Shown in pieces: positions 37,801 to 49,800 of a stretch of DNA of 64,000 nt. A program made the position numbers and the translations under genes. The notes under the pieces were generated by a model, which was given only the letters and a program-made list of their open reading frames with translations, was not told the origin of the DNA and did not search any database. The DNA comes from Kribbella antibiotica (GTDB lineage: Bacteria > Actinomycetota > Actinomycetes > Propionibacteriales > Kribbellaceae). The stretch lies in assembly GCF_004349055.1 (NCBI RefSeq), contig NZ_SMKX01000016.1, positions 1 to 64,000 of the forward strand, given 5' to 3'. Numbering within the stretch: the stretch's first letter is position 1; each line of letters opens with the position of its first letter.

Positions 37801-40800
37801 CCACTGCCACCCGGCGTTCCGGACCGGCTCCCTGCTTGACGAGGTAGCGGGCCAGCTGGTTGGTGCGGTCGTTCAGCTCGGCATAGCTGAGTTCTTCGTT
37901 GCCGTCCGCAACAGCCGGCGCAGTCGGCGTTCGCCGGACCTGCGCTTCGAACAGGTCCGGAAGCGTCGTGACGGGGACCTCGTGGGTGGTGTCGTTCCAC
38001 TCGTGCAGGATGCGGTTGCGTTCCGCCGCATCGAGGAGATCGACCCGCCCGATCGAGACGCTTGGATCCTCCGCAACTGCCGCGAGGAGTCGCAGGTACC
38101 GGTCGAGGATCAGCTCGGCCGTTCCTAGGTCGAAGAGGTCGGTGTCGAACTCCAGGGCGAGCTCGATGCCCTCCACGCGCTCGGTGACGAAGAAGGTCAG
38201 GTCGAACTTCGCCGTACCGAGTTCTGCTGCTTCCGCGCTGACCTTCAGGTCCAGCAGATCGGTCTCGAGGTCTGCGGGTGCCGTGAAAGCGAGCATGACC
38301 TGGAACAACGGGTGATGTGCTGCCGAGCGCTGCGGAGCGATCAGCTCCACCAAGCGCTCGAAGGGCACGTCTTGCTGCGCGTACGCCGCCAGGTCGGCCT
38401 CGCGAACTCGGTCCAGCAACTCACGGAACTCCGGGTCGCCGGAAGTATCTGTGCGCAGTACCAAGGTGTTGACGAAGAAGCCGATCAGGTCGTCGACCGC
38501 TTCATCGGTCCGGCCGGCAATCGGACTCCCGATCGGGATGTCAGTCCCCGCGCCCAGCCTCGTCAGCAAGGCAGCGAGTGCCGTCTGCAGCACCATGAAC
38601 AGCGTGGCGTGACCGTCGCGAGCGAGCTCGGTCAGCCGCTGATGCAGGTCCGCGCCGACCACACTCGACACCGTTTGGCCGCGGTGGCTGGGCCACGACG
38701 GGCGAGGCCGATCGACCGGCAGATCAAGCTGCTCAGGAACGCCCGCCAAAGTCTCCCGCCAGAACTCCAACTGGCCGGACAACAGGCTGTTCGGGTCGTC
38801 CGCACGCCCGAGCAGTTCGCGTTGCCAACTCGCGAAGTCGGCGTACTGGACTCGCAGCGGCTCCCAGCCGGGCTCGCGGCCGGCGACCCGCTCGCGGTAG
38901 GCGCGGGTCAGGTCGCGTGCCAGCGGGGTCAGCGACCACGCGTCGCCCGCGATGTGATGCAGCACAAGGACCAGCACGTGCTCGTCGGCACCGGTCTGGA
39001 GCAGGTTGCCCCGGATGGGCAGATCCACAGCCAGGTCGAACGGCTCCCGCGCAATCGCCGCCGGAGTTCCTTCGCTCCGGACAAGCTCGGGCCGCGCCTC
39101 GTCAGGCTCAAGAATCCGCTGGTACGGCGTGCCGTCCGCCTCGGCGACGATCGTCCGCAGACTCTCATGCCGGGCGACCACGTCCCGCAGCGCCGCCTGG
39201 AGCGCGTCCGGGTCCAGTGCGCCCGACAACCGCAGTACCAGCGGCAGGTTGTAGGTCGCGCTCGGTCCAACGAGTTGCTGGAGGGTCCACAACCGCGATT
39301 GGCCGAAGGACAGCGCGATGCGGTCCGGACGCGGTGCGGCGACGAGTTCCGGTCGCGCCTGATCGCCGCGGTTGACTGCTGCCGCCAGCATCTCGGGGGT
39401 CGGTGACTCGAACAGGTCGCGGATCGACACCTCTACCCCGAGGACTGCCCGCACCCGCGAGATCAGCCGGGTCGCGAGCAGCGAATGCCCACCCAACCTG
39501 AAGAAGTTGCCCTGGGCAGCGACCGACGGCAGCTCAAGGATCTCGGCGAACAGACCGCACAGGATCTCTTCCAACGGCGTCCGGGCCGCCCGCCCGCTAC
39601 TGCGGAACTCCGGCGCCGGCAACGCCAACCGATCGAGCTTCCCGTTGGTCGTCAAAGGCAACGAGTCCAGGAAAACAATGGCTCCCGGCACCATGTACTC
39701 CGGCAGCACCTCGGCAACCATCGATCGCACCGTGTCCGGGTCTGTGCCGTCGGCAACCACATAAGCAACCAGCTGGCGGCCGCCGGGGCCGTCTTCACGG
39801 GTGACGACTGCCACCTGCGCAACGGCTGGGTGGCGAGCGATCGCGGCCTCGACCTCGCCGAGCTCGATCCGGAAACCGCGCAGTTTCACCTGGGCATCCG
39901 AGCGTCCCAGATACTCCAGCTCGCCGTCGGCGGTCCAGCGCACCAGGTCGCCGGTGCGGTACATCCGGCCGGGCTCGAACGGGTTGGCCACGAAGCGGTC
40001 CGCGGTCAGGCTCGGCCGGTTCAGATACCCGCGCGCCAGTTGCGGGCCCGCGACGTACAGCTCACCGGTCACGCCGGGCGGCACCGGCAGCAGCGACGCG
40101 TCGAGAACGTAGGTCCGCAGATTCGGCAGACCGCGGCCGATCGTGGTGGCTCCATGGTCGACGACACGATGAGTCACATGGACGGTCGCCTCGGTCAGGC
40201 CGTACATGTTGATCAACTGCGGACCCAGGTCGAGCCAGTCCTGCACTCGCTCGAACTGCAATGCCTCGCCACCGAACACGACGTACCGCAGTGACGACGG
40301 AGCCGGAGTCAGGCTGTAGACGGCCGACGGCGTCTGGCTCAACACCGTCACACCTTCAGCGACGACGAGCTCCCAAAGGTCTTCGGGCCGCTGCACCACG
40401 ACGACGCGACCACCCGACAGCAGCGGGCCCCACAGCTCCCAGACCGAGAAGTCGAACGCATACGAGTGGAACAGCGTCCAGACATCGTCCGGCCCCACGT
40501 CGAACAGCTCAGACGTCGCGTGGAAGAGGCTGACCACGTTCTCGTGCGAGACCACGACGCCCTTGGGCGTCCCCGTCGACCCCGACGTGTAGATCACGTA
40601 CGCCGTGTCGCCGACCTCGACCGTCAGGTTCTCGGCAACGAACCCGTCACCATCGATCGCCGTGAGCACGACCGCCGGCGCGGCATCCCGCAGCACGAAC
40701 TCGATCCGCTCCGCCGGATAGGCCGGGTCAATCGGGACATACCCCGCACCGGCTTTCAGCACGGCCAGCATCGCGACGACCATGTCCAGCGAACGCGGCA

Positions 40801-43800
40801 ACACCAGGCCGACCAGGGATCCCGGCGTGACGCCTTGCGCCACCAACGATCGAGCCACTTGGTTCGCGCGCGCGTTCAATTCGGCATACGACAAGGACTC
40901 ACCGGCACACACAACCGCCGTCGCGGACGGACTCCGCCGTACCTGCGCCTCGAACAACTCCGGCAGGGTCGCCGCCGCAGCTTCCGGGATGCTGGTCTGC
41001 CAGTCCTCCAGAACTCGCGACCGCTCGACTGCCTCGAGTACGTCGACCTGCGCCAACTGCGCCGCGGGGTCGTCGGCGAAGGACTTCAGGACGCGCAGGA
41101 TGCGATGCAGTACGGACTCCGCGGCCTGCTCGTCGAACAGATCGCGCCGGTAGGCCAGCCGCAGCTGCAGGTCATCGCCCGGGAGCACGACCAACGTCAG
41201 CGGGTAGTGCGCGGCGTCGCGGCCCTCCAGGCCGGTGATGCGCAGGTTCGGGCCGAGCTCCCAGCCTGGGTCGGCCGGGTAGTTCTCGAAGACGAAGTCC
41301 GTATCGAACAACTCGTCGGCGCCGGCAAGCTGGTGGATCGTGGTCAGATCGAGGTGCTGGTGGGCAATCAGCTCGGCCTGTTGCTGCTGAAGCCCGGCGA
41401 GTAGATCGGCGACCGACCGGTCCGGGGCCAGTGACAACCGGGCGGGCAAGGTGTTGATGAACAAGCCGACCATCGACTCGACCCCGGCAAGCTCGGCCGG
41501 CCGCCCCGAAACTGTGACCCCGAAGACCACATCTGTCCGGCCGGTCAGCCGCCCGAGGACGACCGCCCACCCGGCTTGGAGCAGCGTGTTCAGGGTGACC
41601 TGGTGCTCCCGCGCCACAACCGTCAACCGCGCGACCAGATCCGCCGGCACCGAGACAAGCTGCTCGGCCGGGATCACCGGCGTACGGGTGGGGTCCGGTG
41701 CTGCGACCAGGGTCGGCTCGTCGACTCCGGCCAGGAGCTCACGCCAGTAGGCACGGGCCTCGGCCTGGTCCTGCTCGGCAACCCACTGCAGATAACTCCG
41801 GTACGGCGTGACTTCAGGCAAGCCCTGGTCGTCGCCACCCTGCTGGTAGAGCGTGAACAACTCGCGCGCAACCAGCGGCCCGGACCAGCCGTCGAGCACT
41901 AGGTGATGCGAAGTCATCAAGAACCGGAACCGGTCAGCCCCCAACCGCAGCAAGGTGAACCGAACCAGCGGCGCCTCAGCAACGGCGAACCGTCGTGTTC
42001 GGTCCGACTCGGTCACCCGCTCAAGCTCAGAGTCGTCGACAGCGAGTTCGTGCCATGGCAGTTCGACCTCGTCCAGGACCACCTGGGCCGGCTCGCTCAG
42101 ATCCTGGGAAACGAATCCCGTGCGCAGAATCGGGTGCCGCCGCAGCAGAGTCGCGGCGGCTGCTCGGAGCGCGGCGACATCCAGGTCACCGGACAGATCG
42201 ACCGACAGCTGCACCAGATAGACATCGGGGCCCTGCTGATCGAACAGCGCATGGAACAGCAGCCCACCCTGTAGAGGCGACAGCGGCAGCACGTCGGCCA
42301 CCCTGGGCCACCGCGCCTCGATCGTCGCGATCTCCCGCTGGGTGACTGCTGCCAGCCCGAAGTCCGACGGCGTGAACCCGCCTGCGGCCGGCCGCTGAGT
42401 CGCCTCGATCAGCTCGCCGATCGCCCGGTTCCACTTCGCCGCCAGCTGCGCAACCTCATCCGGGGCCCAGAGTTGCCCGGCCGCGGTCCAGGTCACCTCC
42501 AGACGCGGCCCGTCCGCGTAGTCGCGGGTGACCATCGTGATCTCGAGGCCGTGCGTCAACGGCATCCGGGGATCCGTGCCACCGGTCAGGAAGTCCCGCT
42601 CCGGCGCAGCGGTCCAGTCCCCCGGGTCGCTGTCGAGCGCGGGCAGCCGACCGAGGTAGTTGAAGCCGATCTGCGCCTGCGGCAACTCCGCCAAGGCTTC
42701 TTGACCACCGAGGTACCGAAGCACGCCGTAACTCAGCCCGTCATCAGGCACCGACCGCAGAACTTCCTTGACCTGCTTGAGCACCCCGACCGGATCGTTG
42801 CCAGCAGCATCGAGCCGCACCGGATGGATGCTGGTGAACCAACCGACTGTGCGCGTCAGATCAACGTCGCTACTCCGAAGACCACCGCGGCCGTGACCCT
42901 CGACATCCACCAGTACGCCGCGTCCGACCGCGATCGCCAACGCACTCAGCAGCACATCGGTGACCGCCCCATGCACCGCAGCCGGTACGGCGGTCAGCAG
43001 CAGCCCGGTCTGTTCGGTGGAGACCGTCGAGGTGTGGGACACCGCAGTCGCGACTACGTCGATCGCGTGATCCAGCGGGCGATCAGTCAGCGGCTCGTCG
43101 TCAGTACCGATCAGCTCGACCCAGGCCTGGGTCCGATCCGTCAGCTCCGCGGCGCTCATCAGGTGTGCCCAGGCCCGGATCGACGTACCGGAGGGCTGAA
43201 TCTCGTTGCCTGCAACAACTTCGGCGAGGTCTGCCAGCAGGATTCGCCACGAGACGCCGTCAACCGCAAGGTGGTGCACCGCGATCAGCAGCCGGCCGTG
43301 CTCCCCCGGGCCGGCATCGAACCAGTCCGCGCGCATCATCACGCCGGCCGCCGGGTCCAATGACTTCTCGGCCAGCTCGGCCACTTCGTCGTACCGGGTT
43401 TGGCGTTGGTCCGCAGTCAGTGCGGACACATCGATCCTGGTGACCAGCTCGGCGGCATCGCGGGTGCCTGCGGCGGGGATCAGCCAGGCCGGACCGAACT
43501 GCGAGCGAAGGACGTCATGATGATCGAGCAGCACCTGGAATGCGCTGACCAGTCGGTCGTAGGCGAGATCCCGCGGTGTGGAGACGAAGACGGACTGGCT
43601 GACGCCGTACACGTCCCGGCCGTGCTCGAACAGTGCGCGCATGATCGGGGTCAGCGGTGTCTCACCGATCGACGCGATCGAAGGCCGCGCAGCGGTCAGG
43701 CCGGCATCGGCGGCCGCGACCTTGGCCAGCTCGGCGACGGTCCTGGTCTCGAAGACCTGTCGCGGCGTGATCCGCAGCCCCAGCCGACGAGCGCGACTCA

Positions 43801-46800
43801 CCAGCTGGATCGAGATGATGCTGTCGCCGCCGAGGGTGAAGAAGCTGTCGTCGATCCCCACCGTCGGCAGGCCCAGCACCTCGGCGAACAGCCCGGCCAG
43901 GATCTCCTCGGCACGGGTCCGCGGCGCTCGCCCTGCTGTCGGCAACGGTCGCTGCGGTGCCGGGAGGGCCTTGCGGTCGAGTTTCCCGTTGCTGCTCAAG
44001 GGAAGCGCGTCGAGCACCAGCCAGGAGGCCGGCACCATGTACTCCGGCAGGCGCTCCTCCAGGTACGACGTCAGCTCCGCGGTCACCTGATCCGGGCTGT
44101 GCCACCTCGACAACGGCGCCGGCTCGGGTTGAGTGACGTGTCGGCGCGACGGGTGAATCGCGGACACCTGGTACATCGCGGTGCCTTCGAGACCGGCTGG
44201 GATCTCGGTGGTCACGGCGAAGCCCTGCGACTCCAGCAGTTCGGTCACCACCGCGACCCGGTCGTCGAGATCGTGGACCTCGGCGACGATCTGACCGATC
44301 AACGGCCAGTGCTGGTCCTCGATCCCGCGCAGGACCTCGAGCTCACCCTTCTCGGCATCGATCTTGAGCAGATCGATGACGGTCAGGCCGTGCTCCCGAA
44401 TCACCTGCGACAGCGTCCGCAGCTCGACGTCGACAGGCACGCTGTCCAGTCGAGCGGTCAGCACCTCGGCCAGTACGCCGTCGCTGTCGTCCGAACCGAC
44501 GACCCGCGCCAGCATCTCCTGCTCAGCGTGCTCGTCGGCGTACCGGCCGGACAGCAACGACATCTCGGGGTAGTAGGTGAACTCGGCCTGGCTCGCGGTC
44601 GCTGCGATCCCGCAGCCGGTGACGACGGCGTTGATGCCGTGCAGTTCGGCGTTCAGGCGATAGAAGCCGGCGAGCTCCGGGATCGGTTCGAAGGCGAAGA
44701 CCTGGACGTCGCGCGCGGCCGATCCGGCGAACAGGCCGAACATCCCGACGTGGCCACCGACATCGACGACGACCGCGCCGTCACCGATCACCACGCCGCC
44801 GTGCAGATACTCACGGCGGGCGAAGATCTCGTCGTACAGGAAGAGGATGTTCGATCGGTTGCGGGCGGCAACCAGCATGCCGTTCGGCAGGCTGTGTCGC
44901 TCGATGCCGGTCAGTTCGGCGTACCGGTGTAGTCCGGGCGCGTCGACGACGACATAGCCGGTCAGGCTGCCGTCGCGGACTGCTACTGCGGCGCTGGTGA
45001 CGCCTGGGTGCCTGGCCAGGACGGACTCGATCTCGCCGAGCTCAACACGGAGCCCGCGGACCTTCACCTGGTCGTCGGAGCGGCCGAGGTACTCGAGTTG
45101 GCCGTCGGTCGTCCACCGGACCAGGTCGCCGGTCCGGTACATCCGCCCAGGCGCGAACGGGTCGGCTACGAATCGCTCCGCGGTCATACCGGTTCGACCA
45201 AGGTAACCGCGCGCCAGCTGGATGCCGGCCAGGTACAGCTCACCGATGACCCCGACGCCGACCGGTCGCAGCGCCGTGTCGAGAACGTAGGTCCGGGTGT
45301 TCCACACCGGCGACCCGATCGGCACAACCGGCGATCCCGGCGCGCATTCGGCCGCTGTCACGTCGACCGCGGCCTCAGTCGGCCCGTAGAGGTTGTGCAG
45401 CCGGCTGTCGAGGACGCGGAAGAACTCGTCGCGTAGCTCTGCGGGCAAGGCCTCGCCACTGCAGATCACATCGCGCAGGCTGACGCAGTCCGAGGCGCCG
45501 TCCTCCTGCAGGAAGGCCCGCAACATCGAGGGAACGAAATGGGTGACGGTGACGCGTTCGCGACGGATGAGGTCGACCAGGTACTCCGCGTCTTTATGCC
45601 CGTCCGGCCGCGCCAGGACCAGCACCGCGCCTTCAAGCAGCGGCCAGAAGAACTCCCAGACCGAGACGTCGAAACCGAATGGCGTCTTCTGCAGCACCCG
45701 GTCTGCCGGCTGCAACCGATAGGTGTCCTGCATCCACAGCAGCCGGTTCACAACCGCCCGGTGACTGACCACTACCCCCTTGGGCCGGCCGGTGGAGCCT
45801 GAGGTGTAGATGACGTACGACGCTTGGTCCGGCGCCGGGGCGTCGAGATCGTCCGCGGGCAGCGCCGCGAGCTGATCGGCAGCGAGGACGACCTGAGGAA
45901 TCCGGGACGTGAAGGTCTCGGCGGCCGGGACCAGCACAGCGACTGGCTGGGCTTCGTCGAGGACGAAGGAGATCCGCTCGGCCGGGTGATCGAGCTCGAT
46001 CGGGAGGTAGGCTGCACCGGCCTTCTGGACGGCGAGGATCGCTACGACCAGAGCTATCGATCTTGGCAGCGCAATAGCGACCACCTGGTCGGGTCCCGCG
46101 CCTAGAGCGACGAGGTGCCTGGCCAGTTGGTTGGCACGCGCGTTCAGGTCGGCATACGACAGTTGTTGGTCCTCGAACACGACAGCGGTCGCGGACGGCG
46201 TCCATCGTACCTGAGCTTCGAAGAGCTCCGGCAACGACACCGCGGGGATCTCGTGATCGGTCGCGTTCCAGTGCTCGGCGGGCGACACAACGTCAACGCG
46301 TCCAAGCGGTACGTCGTGGGCCGTCGCCAGGACTCGAACGAACTGATCGAGGATCTGATCGGCCGCGTCGCGGGTGAACAGGTCCGGGCGATAGATCAGC
46401 CGCAGCCGCAGTTCGTCGTCAGGAAGCACGACCAGGCTCAACGGGTAGTGCGCCGCGTCCTTGCCGTGGATGCCAGTCACCCGCAGATCCGCGCCGAGCT
46501 CGAGGTCCGCGCCTGACCTGATCGGGTAGTTCTCGAAGACGAAACTGGTGTCGAACAACTCATCAGCGTCGACCAACTGCAGCAGCTCGGTCAGCCCGAC
46601 ATAGTCGTGGGCCCCCAGCGCGCTCTGCTGCTCCTGCACCCGGGCGAACAGGTCACCGAGGGTGCCGGCTGGATCGAGCGAGACCCGGACCGGAACGGTG
46701 TTGATGAACAACCCGATCATCGACTCGACGCCTGGCAGCTCCGCCGGACGACCGGACACGGTGACACCGAGAACGACATCGTCGCGACCGGTCAACCGAG

Positions 46801-49800
46801 CCAGTACGACCGCCCACACCGTTTGGAACAAGGTGTTCAGAGTGATCCCGGTACGGCGGGACGTCTCGGTCAGTGCAGTCGTGAGCTCGGCGGGAAGCGA
46901 CCGGATCAGCTCGTCGGGTGTCGTGGCGATGCGGGCCGGATCGGGTGGCGCCACCAGCGTCGGCCCTTCGAGCCCGGCCAGGTTCGCGCGCCACCACTCC
47001 CGCGACGCTTCGCGATCCTGGTCGGCCACCCAGGCGAGATAGTCCCGGTACGGCGTAACGCGCGGCAGCTCGGCACCGCGATACAGCGCGAAAAGCTCCC
47101 GCGCGATCAGCGGGCTCGACCAGCCGTCGAGAACGAGGTGATGGTTGGTCATCATCAACCGGTGCTCGTCCGGTCCCAGCCTGACCAGCAGGAACCGCAC
47201 CAGCGGCGTACCGTCGATCGCGAAGCGCCGCGAGCGGTCCGCTTCGATGAGTCGGGTGAGCTCCGCGGCGCGGTCAGTCTCGCCGAGTCCGCTCAGATCG
47301 TGGTGCTCCCACACCAGCGGCAGCTCACGACGGATGACCTGGACATACCGGCCGGAGCTCGTGGCGGCGAAACCCGCGCGCAGGCTGGCATGCCGCCGTA
47401 CCAGCTCGGTAGCAGCCTCCTGGAGCGCGGTGGCGTCGAGCGGACCCTGGAGGTCAACGGCGAGCTGGACGAGATAGACGTCCGGGCCTTGCTCGTCGTA
47501 CAGGGCGTGGAACAGCAGACCATCCTGCAATGGCGACAGCGGCAGGACATCCTCGATCGCCGGCCAGTCCGCTTCGAGCGCTTCGAGCTCGGGCTGGGTG
47601 AGCTGCACCAGCGGGACATCCGACGGGGTGAGACCGCCGTCGCTGCTCGCGGAGGCGATCAAGTCGGTCAGCGCATCGGACCAGTCGCGGGCGAGGTCTT
47701 CGATGGCCTGATCGGTGAACAAGTTCTCCGGCCAGGAAAGCGTGGCGGTGAGAATGCCGTCGTGGACGAGGGCGTTGATCGTCAGCGCGTGGGTAGCAGG
47801 CAGGTCGGCCGGTGCGGGTTGGATGTCGGCGGTCTCGGACGCGAGCGACCAACCGTCGGCGTCGAGCGAACCGGTGCGGCCGAGGTAGTTGAAGGCGACC
47901 TCCGGCCTTGGCAAACCTGAAAGTGCCTGGTCATTGAGACCGAAGCCGATGCCGTGATCGGGGATCTGGCGCAGCTGTTCCTTGATGTGCTTGACGCCGC
48001 CGGCCGCTAGCCGGACCGGATACAGCGTGGTGAACCAGCCGACCGTGCGGGAGAGATCGGCGCCGCCAAGGTCCTCACGGCCGTGGCCCTCGAGGTCGAT
48101 CAGCACCCGGTTGTCTCCGGTGAGCCTGGCGAGCGCAAGCGTGAGACCACTCAGCAGTACGTCGTCTGTGCCGGCTCGGAACGCAGCCGGTACGTCGGTC
48201 AGCAGCGCGGCCGTCATCGCCGCCGGAAGCTCCAGCGTGTGGGAGCGCATCCGATCCGCTCGATCACGCGCCGGGTCGAGAGCTCGCGCGCCCAACGGTG
48301 TACTGGGGTCGCGCAGGATGTCGGTCCACAGCGGCAGCTCAGCGCTGCGATCGTGCGTCGACAGCAGGTTTGCCCAGCTCCGGAACGAAGTCCCCACGGG
48401 TGCGAGCGTCGGCACAGCGTCCTCGGTGATCTGCCGCCACGCGCTCGCGAGGTCCGGCAACAGGATCCGCCAGGAGACACCGTCGACCGCGAGGTGGTGA
48501 ACGACCACCAGTAACCGGCCGGGCTCATCCGGTCCCGCGTCGAACCACACCGCCTCGATCACGACCCCGTCGGCCGGAGCCAATCGGTCCTGGGCCGCAT
48601 GGAGTTCCTGCTGCACGATCTGCGGTGCGATAGGCCCAGCTACTCGCCGTACCCGATCCCAAGCGTCGACGGTCCCAACCGGCGCCACCCGCAGTTGCCC
48701 CGGCTGCGCGACCAGCCGAAGTACATCGTGGTGATCGACGACAGCCTGTACGGCGGCCGTCACCTGCGCGAGCCTCAGCTCGGCCGGTACTTCGAGCAGG
48801 ATCCATTGGCTGAAACGATCGCTCGATCCGCCCTGCTCGGCCAGCCACCGCATGATCGGAGTCGCCGGAAACTCACCGACCCCGGCATCGGCAGGCTCGT
48901 CCGCGCCATCGTCCAGTACGGCAGCCGCCGCCAGTCCCGCAACGGTTTTCTGCTCGAAGACCGCGCGCGGCGTGATGCGCAGCCCGGCGCGGCGAGCGCG
49001 ACTGACCAGCTGGATCGAGACGATGCTGTCGCCGCCCAGGGCGAAGAAGTTGTCGTCGGGGCCGACGGTTTCGAGGCCGAGCACTTCCGCGAACAAGGCG
49101 CACAGGATCTCCTCGGCCTTGGTCCGGGGAGCTCGCTCCACGACCACGCGGGAGAAGTCCGGCGCCGGCAGCGCGCTCTGGTCGAGTTTCCCATTGGTTG
49201 TCAACGGCAATGATTCGAGCACGACAAACGCCGCAGGCACCATGTGTTCCGGCAACAGCGCGGTGACTGTCGCCCGCAGCGACTCCGGATCAAGAGCGCG
49301 CCCGACGACATAAGCGACGAGCTGGCGGCCTTCGCGGGCGATCACAGCGACCTGGGTGACGTCCGGATGCTTGGCCACCGCGGCCTCGACCTCACCGAGC
49401 TCGATCCGGAAACCGCGGATCTTCACCTGGTCGTCGGAGCGGCCCAGGTACTCGAGATCCCGCTCGGCCTGCCAGCGGACCAGGTCCCCGGTGCGATACA
49501 GCCTGCCCGGCCCGAACGGGTTGGCCACGAAGCGCTCTGCGGTCAGACCCGGCCGGTTCAGATAGCCGCGGGCCAGCTGCGCACCGGCGACGTACAACTC
49601 GCCTCTGACGCCGATCGGCACCGGTTGCAGGAACTCGTCGAGGACGTAGGTCTGCAGGGTCGGCAGCCCGGCCCCGATCATGCTGCCGCCGCCGTCAACC
49701 ACTCGGTACGTCGTGTGCACCGTGGCCTCGGTGAGCCCGTACATGTTGATCAGCTGCGGACCGGCATCGCTCCACCCTTGCACCCGGTCGAACTGCAAGG

